Of a DNA stretch of 64,000 nt, positions 8,905-20,071 are shown in pieces. A program made the position numbers and the translations under genes. Under the pieces are notes generated by a model. That model ran no database searches. It had not been told where the DNA came from and was given only the letters and a program-made list of their open reading frames with translations. Each line of letters starts with the position of its first letter. The first letter of the stretch is position 1. This stretch comes from Flavobacteriaceae bacterium (GTDB lineage Bacteria > Bacteroidota > Bacteroidia > Flavobacteriales > Flavobacteriaceae), in contig CANCPC010000002.1 in the NCBI GenBank assembly GCA_947379965.1, forward strand, positions 1 to 64,000, read 5' to 3'.

Positions 8905-9738
8905 TTATTCGAATTTTTTTTCGATAATTACCATAAATCGCTGGGAATAATCTTCTTTGCCTTCCCAATTATTATAATCTGGTTTTACCATATCTTCAAT
9001 AAAATCATGAGCTTCCTCAAAGCTATCGTATGTAATTAATTGATTTAAAACCCGACTGTAATCTTCTTCGCTATTTCCAAAAAGGTTTTTCACAAAAGCA
9101 ATTCTATCGTTCAAATCAATGTTTATTCCTTTTGAAACTTTCTCATTCAAAGAAACTTTCTCCGATTTTATATCCATTGGATCTAATTCAATTTCAGAAA
9201 GAAGTCGCGCTTCTTCCTCTTGTATGGCTTCTTTCTTTGGAATATCAAAATCAAAAGAGGGCGGAATTACTTCATTTTCATTCAATTTTACAAACGTTGT
9301 TTCTGCATAATCTACTCCTAATAGATCAATAAATGAAATTTGTTTTTCCTCTTGTAAAGACTCCTCTTCTTTTTGTTCTGATTCGAAAGCTGGAGATAAT
9401 TCAATTTCATCCAATTCTTCTTTTGGATCTTCCAAAATTGGAATGTCAACAATCGTTTCTGTCAAAATTTTTTCTTCAATAACCTTATTCTCTAAAGGAA
9501 TTGAATTAGTGTCAGCAAAATTGTTTTCTTCAAAAACTTGTTTCATTTTTTCTACAATTTCCTCTTGACCAATTGTTGGTTTTGCACCATCAAAATGTTC
9601 TTCGACAAATTGTAAAATAGCTAATTTTTCATACAATTTTCTTGCTTCATTGCACAATACATTAACATCTGACCTATCTTTAATTTGCAATACTCTGTGA
9701 GCAATACTTATCAAATCAGCTTCCAATCTTTTTTTCAT
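8905..9738 (-). CDS. Hypothetical protein with acidic low-complexity middle
   Basis: 277-aa ORF ending immediately upstream of rsmI; no recognised domain; C-terminal half more structured (NDRIAFVKNLFGNSEEDYSRVLNQLITYDSFEEAHDFIEDMV). Confidence 0.75.
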   Translation of the reverse strand: MKKRLEADLISIAHRVLQIKDRSDVNVLCNEARKLYEKLAILQFVEEHFDGAKPTIGQEEIVEKMKQVFEENNFADTNSIPLENKVIEEKILTETIVDIPILEDPKEELDEIELSPAFESEQKEEESLQEEKQISFIDLLGVDYAETTFVKLNENEVIPPSFDFDIPKKEAIQEEEARLLSEIELDPMDIKSEKVSLNEKVSKGINIDLNDRIAFVKNLFGNSEEDYSRVLNQLITYDSFEEAHDFIEDMVKPDYNNWEGKEDYSQRFMVIIEKKFE

Positions 9739-9985
9739 AACTTTTTAAATTACAGTGAGTAGGGTATCTCTATTTTTAAATGTGTCTTCTAATTTTTTAT
9801 TTAGTCTAAGAAAAAAGAAACCTTTACGCTCAACATAATTATTTTGCAAATAAGTGTTCGTAAATCTTCGATTTGATAAAAATTTTCTATTTTTGAGACG
9901 ATGTAAAAGTATAAAATTTTTAAATCGATTTCTTTCATTACAAAGTAATAAAAACTATTCATTTTAAGCGCAAGAAAAATACAAA

Positions 9986-10603
9986 ATGTTTCTCGAAAAC
10001 ACAGTAAATCATAAAGAACAATTTGGTTGGATCGAAGTAATTTCAGGTTCGATGTTTTCGGGCAAAACCGAAGAACTCATTCGCAGACTAAAAAGAGCAC
10101 AATTTGCCAAACAAAAAGTAGAAATATTTAAACCAACTATCGATACTCGATACAACGATGAAATGGTAGTATCGCATGATGCAAATGAAATTCGCTCTAC
10201 ACCTGTTCCTGCTGCAGCAAATATTGCTATTTTGGCACAAGGTTGTGACGTAGTTGGCATTGATGAAGCGCAGTTTTTTGATGATGAAATAGTAAAAATC
10301 TGTAATGATTTAGCCAATCAAGGAATCCGAGTAATTGTTGCTGGATTGGATATGGATTTTAAAGGAAATCCTTTTGGACCAATGCCGGCATTAATGGCAA
10401 CTGCCGAATATGTAACTAAAGTTCACGCTGTATGCACACAAACCGGAAATCTCGCAAATTACAGTTTTAGAAAAACAAATAATGACAAACTCGTTATGCT
10501 TGGCGAAACCGAAGAATACGAACCTTTGAGTCGTGCGGCTTATTTTTATGCCATGAAAGAAAGCCATGAAAATCTAGAAACTGCAAAGGATAAAACCAAA
10601 TAA
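9986..10603 (+). CDS. tdk: Thymidine kinase
   Basis: [36 protein letters not shown]. Confidence 0.95.
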   Translation: MFLENTVNHKEQFGWIEVISGSMFSGKTEELIRRLKRAQFAKQKVEIFKPTIDTRYNDEMVVSHDANEIRSTPVPAAANIAILAQGCDVVGIDEAQFFDDEIVKICNDLANQGIRVIVAGLDMDFKGNPFGPMPALMATAEYVTKVHAVCTQTGNLANYSFRKTNNDKLVMLGETEEYEPLSRAAYFYAMKESHENLETAKDKTK

Positions 10604-10616
10604 TCAAAGGTAAATT

Positions 10617-13061
10617 TTGAACTTAAGTGTAAATAATCTCGAAAAAATTCTCCATGCCAAAAAGTTTGGATCAATTTCTGACGGCGCAATTGACAATGTT
10701 TCAATCGATAGCCGCTCTTTGCAAAATAATGAAAAAACATTGTTTTTTGCATTAGTAGGTCCCAATAATGACGCTCATACTTATATTCAGGCCTTAATTG
10801 AGAAAGGGGTACAACACTTTGTTGTCACTCACATTCCGGAGGAATTATTAAGCAAGGCTGTTTTTTTTGTTGTCGAAAATACATTAGATGCCTTGCAAAA
10901 ATTCGCAGCCTATCATCGGAATCTGTATACATTTCCTGTGATCGGATTAACAGGCAGTAACGGTAAAACGATTGTAAAGGAATGGCTGAATTTTCTTTTA
11001 GGTCCAGATTTCAATATCATACGAAGTCCTAAAAGCTATAATTCTCAAGTTGGCGTTCCGCTATCGGTAATTTCGATTAATAAAAAACATAATCTTGGAA
11101 TTTTTGAAGCTGGAATTTCAAAAATGAATGAGATGGAAAAACTGGAAGCTATCATTCGTCCAAGCATAGGAATCATCACTAGTATTGGCTCGGCTCATGA
11201 TGAAGGTTTTGAAGATTTAGAGAAAAAAATTAAAGAAAAATTAAAGCTTTTCAAACATTCGAAACTAATTATATATCAAAAAAACGAAGTCGTAGACGCA
11301 CTTATTAATTCAAAAACAAGATCACTTTCGTGGAGTTGTAAGGATGAAACTGCGGATGTTTTTATTGTAAAAAAAGCGATTGCCGACAAAACGACTTTGC
11401 AAATTAGATACAATAATACGAATTTCGAAATACAAATTCCTTTTCAAGATGTTGCGTCTGTCGAAAATGCTATTACTTGTTTGGTCGTTTTGTTAAGCTT
11501 TAAATACGATCAAAAAAACATTCAAACCAGAATGCAATGGTTATATCCTGTCGAAATGCGTTTGAAAGTCAAAAACGGGATTAACAATACAACCTTAATT
11601 GATGATAGTTACAGCTCGGATTTTCAGTCATTGAAAATTGCTTTAGATTTTCTTGAAAGTCAAAAACAGTACAAAAACAAAACGGTAATCCTTTCTGATA
11701 TATTCCAAAGCGGTTTGTCGAATGAGGAATTATACACAAAAGTTTCGCAGTTGATTGTATCCAATAAAATCAATCGAGTGATAGGAATAGGCGAAACTAT
11801 TTCGGCTTTTAAAAATAAATTTTCAAATTGCACCACTTTTAAAAATACATCCGATTTTTTCTTGAATTTTAATCATTTGAATTTTGGGAATGAAACCATT
11901 CTTATTAAAGGAGCTCGCCATTTTCAATTTGAAGAAATCGTTGCTGCCTTGGAGAAAAAAACACACGAAACAGTTCTTGAAATCAATCTAAATGCGATAA
12001 GTCATAATCTCAATTTTTACAAATCAAAACTAAAGCCAACCACCAAAATGATGGTAATGATAAAAGCTTTTGGTTACGGAAATGGAGGATTTGAAATTGC
12101 TAAATTGCTCGAACATCACAAAGTGGATTATCTGGGTGTGGCTTTTGCCGATGAAGGAATTACGTTAAAAAAAGAAGGAATTCTGCTTCCTATTATGGTG
12201 ATGAATCCTGAAACTACAAGTTTTTCGACTATCATTCAACATCATTTAGAACCTGAAATTTATAACATGAAAGGCTTAAATGCTTTCTTGAAAATTGCAG
12301 ATCAACGAAAACTAAAACATTTCCCAATTCATATTAAAGTAGACACAGGAATGCATCGTTTGGGTTTTGAAGAACCTAATATAGAAGAATTAATTTCTAC
12401 TTTAAAGAACAATAAATCGGTACAGGTTCGAAGTATTCTATCCCATTTGGCAACCGCTGATGATGAAAATCAATCGGAATTTGCTAGTTTTCAAATTGAA
12501 TTGTTCGATAAATTATCCTCAAAATTAATGCGCGATTTACAAATAAATCCGATTCGTCATTTATTAAACACCTCTGGAATAAGTAATTTCCCTCTAGCTC
12601 AATATGATATGGTTCGTTTAGGAATTGGACTTTATGGCGTTTCTAATGATGATGAAGAACAGAAAGAATTAGAAAACGTAGGCACATTAAAATCTATCAT
12701 ATCACAAATCAGAACTATTGAAGCCGGAGAAAGTGTAGGTTATGGAAGACGTTTCGTGGCTGACAAACCAACAAAAATCGCAACAATTCCTATTGGTTAC
12801 GCCGATGGGATTTCGAGACTTTGGGGAAATGGCCTAGGTTTTGTAACCTTAAAAAAAACGAAAGCAACAATTATTGGAAGTATTTGCATGGATATGTTGA
12901 TGGTAGATATAACAGAAATTAATTGTAAAGAAGGAGACGAGGTAATCCTTTTTGGCGAAAACCCAACTGTATCTTTTATAGCATCTCAATTAAAAACTAT
13001 ACCTTATGAAATTCTAACGAGTATTTCTCAAAGAGTAAAAAGGGTTTTTTATAGAGAATAA
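10617..13061 (+). CDS. Bifunctional UDP-N-acetylmuramoyl-tripeptide:D-Ala-D-Ala ligase / alanine racemase (MurF-Alr fusion)
   Basis: Mur-ligase P-loop [14 protein letters not shown] in the N-half; PLP-type alanine racemase [28 protein letters not shown] in the C-half; TTG start at 10617. Confidence 0.92.
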   Translation: MNLSVNNLEKILHAKKFGSISDGAIDNVSIDSRSLQNNEKTLFFALVGPNNDAHTYIQALIEKGVQHFVVTHIPEELLSKAVFFVVENTLDALQKFAAYHRNLYTFPVIGLTGSNGKTIVKEWLNFLLGPDFNIIRSPKSYNSQVGVPLSVISINKKHNLGIFEAGISKMNEMEKLEAIIRPSIGIITSIGSAHDEGFEDLEKKIKEKLKLFKHSKLIIYQKNEVVDALINSKTRSLSWSCKDETADVFIVKKAIADKTTLQIRYNNTNFEIQIPFQDVASVENAITCLVVLLSFKYDQKNIQTRMQWLYPVEMRLKVKNGINNTTLIDDSYSSDFQSLKIALDFLESQKQYKNKTVILSDIFQSGLSNEELYTKVSQLIVSNKINRVIGIGETISAFKNKFSNCTTFKNTSDFFLNFNHLNFGNETILIKGARHFQFEEIVAALEKKTHETVLEINLNAISHNLNFYKSKLKPTTKMMVMIKAFGYGNGGFEIAKLLEHHKVDYLGVAFADEGITLKKEGILLPIMVMNPETTSFSTIIQHHLEPEIYNMKGLNAFLKIADQRKLKHFPIHIKVDTGMHRLGFEEPNIEELISTLKNNKSVQVRSILSHLATADDENQSEFASFQIELFDKLSSKLMRDLQINPIRHLLNTSGISNFPLAQYDMVRLGIGLYGVSNDDEEQKELENVGTLKSIISQIRTIEAGESVGYGRRFVADKPTKIATIPIGYADGISRLWGNGLGFVTLKKTKATIIGSICMDMLMVDITEINCKEGDEVILFGENPTVSFIASQLKTIPYEILTSISQRVKRVFYRE

Positions 13062-13144
13062 TAGTACAAATTTTTCATTTTGTATTCATTTTTTTACTAA
13101 ATTCGTTTTGTAACAAAACAATTTTAATCAAAAAATTATTAATT

Positions 13145-13561
13145 ATGGGATTCTTCAGCGATTTTAAAGCCTCTTTATTAAAAGGCGATGTATTAAGTTT
13201 AGCAACTGCGGTCGTTATTGGCGGTGCCTTTGGCAAGATAATTGGCTCTGCCGTTGAGGATGTTATTATGCCTATTATCGGTTTATTCACAGGAGGAATA
13301 GATTTTACACAGAAATACATTCCATTGAATGGAGCAACATATGAAAATTTAGCAGCAGCCAAAAAAGCAGGTGCAAGTGTAATAACTTATGGAAACTTGG
13401 TTCAAGCAACCCTGAATTTTGTTGTCATTGCATTGTTTATTTTCATGATTCTGCGCTATGCCGAAAAAGCAAAAAAGAAAGAAATAGTAACCCCTGCTCC
13501 TCCGGCTGGACCTACGCAAGAAGAATTACTAATACAAATTAGAGATTTATTGAAAAAATAA
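13145..13561 (+). CDS. mscL: Large-conductance mechanosensitive channel MscL
   Basis: [50 protein letters not shown]. Confidence 0.95.
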   Translation: MGFFSDFKASLLKGDVLSLATAVVIGGAFGKIIGSAVEDVIMPIIGLFTGGIDFTQKYIPLNGATYENLAAAKKAGASVITYGNLVQATLNFVVIALFIFMILRYAEKAKKKEIVTPAPPAGPTQEELLIQIRDLLKK

Positions 13562-13588
13562 TTTCCGCTACATTATATATTCTAATTT

Positions 13589-13615
13589 AACCACGCCAAA
13601 AGCGTGGTTTTTCTT
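13589..13615 (+). terminator. Rho-independent terminator after mscL
   Basis: AACCACGC-caaaa-GCGTGGTT followed by TTTCTTTA. Confidence 0.85.
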
Positions 13616-13726
13616 TATTGTTATATTTGTAACATTTTGTTATTTTTTGTGAATCTGCTTGTTATAAAGCACTTATTAATTACTTTTGCAATTAGAAAAC
13701 AAGTTATTAAAAAAAAAAAACAGAAT

Positions 13727-14716
13727 ATGAAAATTGCGGTTGTAGGAGCCACTGGAATGGTTGGCGAAATAATGTTAAAAGTATTAGAAGAAAGAAACTT
13801 TCCTTTCACTGAATTAATATTGGTTGCTTCTGAAAAATCAGTTGGAAAAATTATCGAATTCAAAGGTCAAAAATATTCAGTTGTTGGCTTACAGACTGCG
13901 GTTGATATGAAACCAGAAATTGCAGTTTTCTCAGCAGGTGGACAAACATCGTTAGATTGGGCCCCGAAATTTGCTGCAGCTGGAACTACTGTTATCGATA
14001 ATTCATCGGCTTGGAGAATGGATCCTACAAAAAAATTGATTGTTCCGGAAATAAACGCAAACGAATTAACAAAAGAAGATAAGATTATTGCTAACCCTAA
14101 CTGTTCTACTATACAAATGGTTTTGGCTTTAGCACCACTACATAAAAAATACGACATCAAACGTATAGTTGTTTCTACTTACCAATCTATCACAGGAACT
14201 GGTGTAAAAGCGGTTGAACAATTCGAAAATGAATGTGTAGGAATAGAAGGCGACATGGTCTATAAATATAAAATCAACAGAAACTGTATTCCACAATGCG
14301 ATAGTTTTGAAGAAAATGGGTATACCAAAGAAGAAATGAAATTATCGAATGAAACGAAAAAAATATTAGGTGACAACACTATTGCAGTAACAGCAACAGC
14401 CGTTCGTGTACCAGTTGTTGGTGGACATAGTGAAGCCGTAAATGTTGAATTTGAAAATGATTTTGAAGTAAACGAAGTAAGAATGATTTTGAGTCAAACA
14501 GACGGTGTTGTTGTTCAAGATAACTTAGATACTTTCACCTATCCAATGCCACGATATGCCGAAGGTAAAAATGAAGTTTTTGTAGGTAGAATTCGTCGTG
14601 ACGAAAGCCAAGCCAACACATTAAACATGTGGATTGTTGCTGACAATTTAAGAAAAGGAGCTGCAACAAATACCATTCAAATAGCCGAATATTTAGTAGC
14701 GCATAACTTAGTGTAA
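13727..14716 (+). CDS. asd: Aspartate-semialdehyde dehydrogenase
   Basis: MKIAVVGATGMVGEIMLKVLEER, NPNCSTIQMVLAL, GGHSEAVNVEF. Confidence 0.95.
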   Translation: MKIAVVGATGMVGEIMLKVLEERNFPFTELILVASEKSVGKIIEFKGQKYSVVGLQTAVDMKPEIAVFSAGGQTSLDWAPKFAAAGTTVIDNSSAWRMDPTKKLIVPEINANELTKEDKIIANPNCSTIQMVLALAPLHKKYDIKRIVVSTYQSITGTGVKAVEQFENECVGIEGDMVYKYKINRNCIPQCDSFEENGYTKEEMKLSNETKKILGDNTIAVTATAVRVPVVGGHSEAVNVEFENDFEVNEVRMILSQTDGVVVQDNLDTFTYPMPRYAEGKNEVFVGRIRRDESQANTLNMWIVADNLRKGAATNTIQIAEYLVAHNLV

Positions 14717-14734
14717 AATCATTTTATACTTAAT

Positions 14735-14780
14735 AAAATCCAGTTGACTTTAAATAATCTTAAGGTTCGCTGGATTTTTA
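14735..14780 (+). terminator. Probable terminator after asd
   Basis: AAAATCCAG ... CTGGATTTTTATTT inverted repeat with T tract. Confidence 0.55.
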
Positions 14781-14792
14781 TTTGGGTATAGT

Positions 14793-14800
14793 TACCTTTG
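14793..14800 (+). promoter_or_regulatory. Bacteroidota -7 element TACCTTTG
   Basis: Matches TAnnTTTG; ATG of the next CDS (14807) lies only 7 nt downstream. Confidence 0.5.
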
Positions 14801-14806
14801 CTACAA

Positions 14807-15157
14807 ATGAATAAGAAATTTGTCTTAGTAAATTCTATCTTAGCAGTTGCAGTATTGTTTTCAATCCTGTTCCAGTTTGTGCATAGTTATGAACATCTGG
14901 CAAAACAACTTTCTCAAAAAGAATGTCACCACAAATATACTTCAAGCCAAGAAATCACGCATCAACATCACAATTTTGAACATTGTTTTGTGTGCCATTT
15001 TTCTGTAAGTAGTTTTGTGGCTTCGGATACTCATCATTTTGAATTCCAAAAATATTCCTTCCCTAATAGACATTCCTTTTTCAAATCCATAGAGATCGCC
15101 CAATTCTTCAAAGGAAGTCTATTTGCATTTCGTGCACCTCCCATTTTTATTGTATAA
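14807..15157 (+). CDS. His/Cys-rich exported small protein, hypothetical
   Basis: N-terminal hydrophobic segment, then ECHHKYTSSQEITHQHHNFEHCFVCHFSVSSFVASDTHHFEF. Confidence 0.7.
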   Translation: MNKKFVLVNSILAVAVLFSILFQFVHSYEHLAKQLSQKECHHKYTSSQEITHQHHNFEHCFVCHFSVSSFVASDTHHFEFQKYSFPNRHSFFKSIEIAQFFKGSLFAFRAPPIFIV

Positions 15158-15221
15158 ATTATTCTGACGCAATAACACAATGTTTTTGTGCTTTTCGTAT
15201 TTAACAATAAAATCATTTCAA

Positions 15222-17234
15222 ATGAAAAAAATTATAATCACTTTAATAATAATAATTTCAGCTAGTATTCAGGCACAAGAAACGACAGATAAAAAACAAG
15301 ACAGCCTTCATAAAAACAAACCATTTATATTAGACGAAGTAATTATCTCTACCGCTTTCAATAAAATACAATCCCAAAATGTAATGAAAGTCGAACATGA
15401 AAGCATCAAGGAATTACAGAAAAAAGGAACTTCCACATTAATAGAAGGATTGGCAACCATTCCCGGTGTTTCTCAAGTTTCTACAGGAACCTCTATTGGG
15501 AAACCTGTAATTCGGGGTTTGAGTGGGAATCGCGTTTTGGTCTATTCGCAGGGAGTTAGAATGGAAAATCAACAGTTTGGTGATGAACACGGATTAGGAT
15601 TAAATGATTCCGGAATTGAAAGTGTCGAAGTGATAAAAGGCCCAGCTTCCTTGCTTTATGGCTCGGATGCTTTGGGAGGAGTTTTGTATTTTAATCCCGA
15701 AAAGTTTGCCGTAGCCAATACTTTCAATGCTAATTTTAGCCAAAAATTATTCTCGAATACCTTGGGAAGTAATTCTTCGTTGGGATTAAAAACTTCGACA
15801 GAAAACTGGAAATTCTTAGTTCGAGGAGGTTACAATACGCATACGGATTATAAAATTGCGAATGGAAATCGTGTTACAAATACGCGTTATAACGAAGGAG
15901 ATTTCAAAACCGGAATTGGTTATAGTAATTCGAAATTTTCAAGTGTCTTCCGATATAATTTCAACAAATTAGATTTAGGAATCCCTGATGCGGGAATTGC
16001 CGAGCAAACTACAACCAAGAATACAGGGTTTCCAAAACAAGCAGTTTCTACTAATTTATTGAGTTTAAACAATATCATTTTCTTAAAAAACTCGAAATTA
16101 GATGTCGATTTGGGTTATATCTCCAATGATCGAAGCGAGTTTGTTGACAACAATATTGCCAATTTACAAATGAAATTGAAAACCTTCAATTATGATGCGA
16201 AATATCATTTGCCAAAATTTGGAAATTTTGAGTCAATAATTGGTGTTCAGGGAATGAGTCAAACCAATGCTAATTCAGGAATAGAATGTTTAATTCCAGA
16301 TGCTTCAACGAATGATTTTGGTGTATTTGGAACTGGAAATGTCGAAATAAAATCCAATGTTTTTCAGGCTGGAGTTCGCTTTGACAATAGAAAAATCAAC
16401 ACAATAGCTCATGGAATTGCTGGACATGAAGGTTATTTTCAAGCCATCAATAAATCATTCCAAAGTTATAATGCTTCCTTGGGATACAAAACGAATTTAG
16501 CCGAAAATTTGTCTCTTCGGTTGAATGTAGCTTCTGGATTTAGAGCGCCAAATTTGGCCGAATTATCTTCGAATGGCGTACATGAAGGAACGAATCGTTA
16601 TGAAGTCGGAAACACAGATTTGAAGACCGAGCAAAATTTACAAACCGATGTAAATTTAGAATTTAAAAACAGTCATTTTGAGTTTTTTGCTAATGGATTT
16701 TACAATCATATCAACAATTATATCTACACTTCGCCAGCAGGAACAAAAAATAGTGGCTTTGATATTTATGATTATATTCAGAGCAATGCCAAATTATATG
16801 GCGGCGAAATTGGGTTGCATTTTCATCCACACCCATTTGATTGGATGCATTTTGAAACTAGTTTTGAAACCGTAACCGGCGTAAAACAAAATGGGGATTA
16901 TCTACCTTTAATTCCTGCAAACAATTGGATTAACACGATTAGAGCCGAATTCAAAATTAAAAAATGGTTGGAGGAAGGTTTCGCAACATTGAATGTTTCT
17001 ACAACTTTTAATCAAAATAAAGTGAGTGGTTTCGAAACAAAATCGAACGGTTATTCATTGTTGAATCTTGGATTAGGCGGAAAAATAAAAATAGGGAAAG
17101 CTGCTTTTGACTTCAATTTGAACGGCAATAATATATTGAATAAAACCTACATCGCACATTTATCTCGGTTGAAAACAGATGGTATTCCTAACATTGGAAG
17201 AAACATTGTTTTGGGATTGAATTTTAATATTTAA
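15222..17234 (+). CDS. TonB-dependent outer-membrane receptor
   Basis: Signal peptide, plug domain (GKPVIRGLSGNRVLVYSQGVRMENQQFGDEHGLGLNDSGIESVEVIKGPASLLYGSDALGGVL), C-terminal beta-barrel. Confidence 0.92.
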   Translation: MKKIIITLIIIISASIQAQETTDKKQDSLHKNKPFILDEVIISTAFNKIQSQNVMKVEHESIKELQKKGTSTLIEGLATIPGVSQVSTGTSIGKPVIRGLSGNRVLVYSQGVRMENQQFGDEHGLGLNDSGIESVEVIKGPASLLYGSDALGGVLYFNPEKFAVANTFNANFSQKLFSNTLGSNSSLGLKTSTENWKFLVRGGYNTHTDYKIANGNRVTNTRYNEGDFKTGIGYSNSKFSSVFRYNFNKLDLGIPDAGIAEQTTTKNTGFPKQAVSTNLLSLNNIIFLKNSKLDVDLGYISNDRSEFVDNNIANLQMKLKTFNYDAKYHLPKFGNFESIIGVQGMSQTNANSGIECLIPDASTNDFGVFGTGNVEIKSNVFQAGVRFDNRKINTIAHGIAGHEGYFQAINKSFQSYNASLGYKTNLAENLSLRLNVASGFRAPNLAELSSNGVHEGTNRYEVGNTDLKTEQNLQTDVNLEFKNSHFEFFANGFYNHINNYIYTSPAGTKNSGFDIYDYIQSNAKLYGGEIGLHFHPHPFDWMHFETSFETVTGVKQNGDYLPLIPANNWINTIRAEFKIKKWLEEGFATLNVSTTFNQNKVSGFETKSNGYSLLNLGLGGKIKIGKAAFDFNLNGNNILNKTYIAHLSRLKTDGIPNIGRNIVLGLNFNI

Positions 17235-17964
17235 TCTTGCCAACATATCGCATTAATCGAGTAATTTTCGCCTTTCGACCATTGATGTACGAAGAAGAGC
17301 TTGTTGCTGAATATCTTCTTGGACTAGGCAAAATTGCAGCAATTCCTGCGGCTTGAATTGTTGTGAGATCTGTTGCCTCTTTTCGGTACCAATGTTTTGC
17401 AGCAGCTTGAGCACCATAAACGCCATCCCCCATTTCGATACTATTCAAATAGACTTCCATAATGCGTTGTTTCCCCCAAATTAATTCAATCAAAACCGTG
17501 AAATAAGCTTCTAATCCTTTGCGCAAATAACTTCTCCCTTGCCAAAGAAAAACATTTTTGGCTGTTTGTTGCGAAATAGTACTTCCTCCTTTTATTTTTC
17601 GACCTCTTTCATTATTGGTATATGCCTTTTGCATCGCTTTAAAATCAAAACCATTATGAATTAGAAAAGTTCCATCTTCACTTGCAATTACAGCTTTTTG
17701 CAAATTGACCGAAATATTTTCAATGGGTTGCCAATCGTGACTAAAATTATTTTCTTTACCAGTTGATTTATTTTCGATAGCACGAACGATCATCAAAGGC
17801 GTAAAAGGAACTGGAACAAACTTAAAAATAACCACTGAAAAAATAGATAATCCTAGAAACCATAAGAATGCTTTAAATAAAAAGCGAATGCATTTAACTT
17901 TGAAACTTTCGTTTCCCTTTTTCGAGGATTGTTTTTTTTTTGTGGAGGTATTTTTTGTTGCCAT
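17224..17964 (-). CDS. mtgA: Monofunctional biosynthetic peptidoglycan transglycosylase
   Basis: VIASEDGTFLIHNGFD, KGGSTISQQTAKNVFLW, YLNSIEMGDGVYGAQAAAKHW (GT51 motifs). Confidence 0.93.
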   Translation of the reverse strand: MATKNTSTKKKQSSKKGNESFKVKCIRFLFKAFLWFLGLSIFSVVIFKFVPVPFTPLMIVRAIENKSTGKENNFSHDWQPIENISVNLQKAVIASEDGTFLIHNGFDFKAMQKAYTNNERGRKIKGGSTISQQTAKNVFLWQGRSYLRKGLEAYFTVLIELIWGKQRIMEVYLNSIEMGDGVYGAQAAAKHWYRKEATDLTTIQAAGIAAILPSPRRYSATSSSSYINGRKAKITRLMRYVGKIKY

Positions 17965-18094
17965 GAACTTTTTAAAATATAAAATTTTTATAAAAGTATA
18001 TAAATGCATCTCGTTTTCAAAATTAAGTTTGATTCAATACTTCCCAAACATTTAGAATTTTGTACTTTTAAAAACTTTTAAATCAATAGAAATT

Positions 18095-19996
18095 ATGAAA
18101 AAAATATTGCTTATAACCCTTATTATAATGAGTTTAAACACTATGGCACAAAACGTAATGTCACCAGAATTACTTTGGAAACTAGGAAGAATTACCGCTT
18201 TAGGCATCTCTAACGACGGAAAAAATATCGTATATAAAGTGAATACCCCTAAAGCCGAAGAAAATAAGTCGGAAACAAAATTTTATACTCTTCCGGTAAA
18301 TGGTGGTGTTGCAACGGAAGTAAAAGACACGAAAACAGTATTGAAAGATAAAAACAATTCTCCTGATGGCAAATATCTTGTTTATGATGATGAAGTAAAA
18401 ATCGACAAAATATTTGGAAAAGATTTTTATCCCGAACTTGAAAAATCGAATGTTCAAGTCTATAATGGATTGGATTATCGTCATTGGGACAAATGGAATG
18501 AAGGGAAATTTAATCATGTTTTTTATAAAGAAAACAAAGAGAAATCCGTTGGGATTGATCTTTTAAATGGCGAAAACTTCGATAGTCCACAAAAGCCTTT
18601 CGGCGGTGACGAAGATTATATTTGGTCGCCAGACAGCAAAAGCATTTTATATGTATGCAAGAAAAAATCAGGTACAGCCTACGCTACCAGTACCAATACT
18701 AATATTTACGAATACAATCTCGCCACCGGGAAAACCTTGAATAGAACCGAGGAAAATCTAGGATATGACACCAATCCTGCTTTTTCTCCATCAGGAGATT
18801 TGACTTGGTTGCAAATGAAACGCGACGGTTATGAAGCCGACAAAAACGACATTATTGTTGATTTTAAAGGAACAAAAATTAACTTAACGGCTAATTGGGA
18901 CGGATCTGTAAATGATTTTAAATGGAGTCTTGACGGTAAAAAAGTCTATTTTATTGCACCTATCGACGGAACAAAGCAATTATTTGAAGTTAATTTTCCG
19001 GGTTTAACCAAAATTGCAATTACTGTTAAACAAATTACAAATGGGGATTTCGACGTAGATCATTTTGTTGGTTTCTCTGGAGACAACATCATTTTGACTC
19101 GAACCGATATGAATCATGCTGCAGAAATATTTTCTTTCGATTTGAAGAAAAAAAGCTGGAAACAATTGTCGAATGTAAATACAGAAACCTATAAATCATT
19201 GGCGTTAAGCAAAACCGAAAGAAGGTATGTAACGACAACCGATGGCAAAAAAATGTTGGTTTGGGTTATACTTCCGCCAAATTTTGATGCTTCAAAAAAA
19301 TATCCAACTTTACTTTATTGTCAAGGTGGACCGCAAAGTGCCTTAACACAATTTTACTCTTTCCGTTGGAATTTTCAATTAATGGCCGCAAACGGTTATA
19401 TTGTTGTGGCGCCAAATCGTCGCGGAATGCAAGGTCACGGAGTAGAATGGAATGAGCAAATTAGTAAGGATTGGGGCGGCCAAGTTATGGATGATTATCT
19501 TTCGTCAATTGACGATGTCTCCAAAGAAAGTTATGTAGACAAAAGCCGTTTAGGATGCGTTGGCGCTAGTTATGGCGGATATTCCGTGTTTTATTTAGCG
19601 GGAATACACAATAATAGATTTAAAACTTTCATCGCTCACGATGGCGTTTTCAATACGCAAAGTATGTATGGCACCACCGAAGAAGTTTTCTTTAATCAAT
19701 GGGATTTTGGGGGAGCTTATTGGGAAAAAGATAATGCTGTAGCACAAAAAACATACACGAAATTTAATCCTGCTAGCTTTGTAGAAAAATGGAATACACC
19801 TATTTTAATCTTCCAAGGTGGAATTGATTTTAGAGTTCCAATTGGTCAAGGACAAGAAGCGTTTCAAGCGGCACAATTGCGAGGAATAAAAAGTAGATTT
19901 GTCTATTTTCCAGAAGAAAACCACTGGGTTTTAAAACCTCAAAATGCACTCGTTTGGCAAAGAGAATTCTATAAATGGCTGAAAGAGACTTTGTAG
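18095..19996 (+). CDS. S9-family prolyl oligopeptidase/dipeptidyl peptidase
   Basis: Signal peptide, WD40-like propeller, GCVGASYGGYSVFYLAG nucleophile motif, ENHWVL His. Confidence 0.9.
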   Translation: MKKILLITLIIMSLNTMAQNVMSPELLWKLGRITALGISNDGKNIVYKVNTPKAEENKSETKFYTLPVNGGVATEVKDTKTVLKDKNNSPDGKYLVYDDEVKIDKIFGKDFYPELEKSNVQVYNGLDYRHWDKWNEGKFNHVFYKENKEKSVGIDLLNGENFDSPQKPFGGDEDYIWSPDSKSILYVCKKKSGTAYATSTNTNIYEYNLATGKTLNRTEENLGYDTNPAFSPSGDLTWLQMKRDGYEADKNDIIVDFKGTKINLTANWDGSVNDFKWSLDGKKVYFIAPIDGTKQLFEVNFPGLTKIAITVKQITNGDFDVDHFVGFSGDNIILTRTDMNHAAEIFSFDLKKKSWKQLSNVNTETYKSLALSKTERRYVTTTDGKKMLVWVILPPNFDASKKYPTLLYCQGGPQSALTQFYSFRWNFQLMAANGYIVVAPNRRGMQGHGVEWNEQISKDWGGQVMDDYLSSIDDVSKESYVDKSRLGCVGASYGGYSVFYLAGIHNNRFKTFIAHDGVFNTQSMYGTTEEVFFNQWDFGGAYWEKDNAVAQKTYTKFNPASFVEKWNTPILIFQGGIDFRVPIGQGQEAFQAAQLRGIKSRFVYFPEENHWVLKPQNALVWQREFYKWLKETL

Positions 19997-20013
19997 ACTT
20001 TCGATATTAATTA

Positions 20014-20053
20014 AAGCAACAAATCCCAACTTCTCAGTTGGGATTTGTTGCTT
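20014..20053. terminator. Hairpin between convergent genes, probably bidirectional
   Basis: AAGCAACAAATCCCAACT-tctc-AGTTGGGATTTGTTGCTT, 18-bp perfect stem between the S9 peptidase and accC. Confidence 0.75.
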
Positions 20054-20071
20054 AATATAGAATTTCAGATA

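Noticed and set aside
8390-8950. Plus-strand ORFs overlapping rsmI (8390..8740, 8649..8927, 8750..8950)
   Set aside because: Shadow ORFs antisense to rsmI with no recognisable domain.
17224-17234. Overlap of the convergent TonB receptor and mtgA 3' ends
   Set aside because: An 11-nt convergent overlap of stop regions is common and needs no special explanation.
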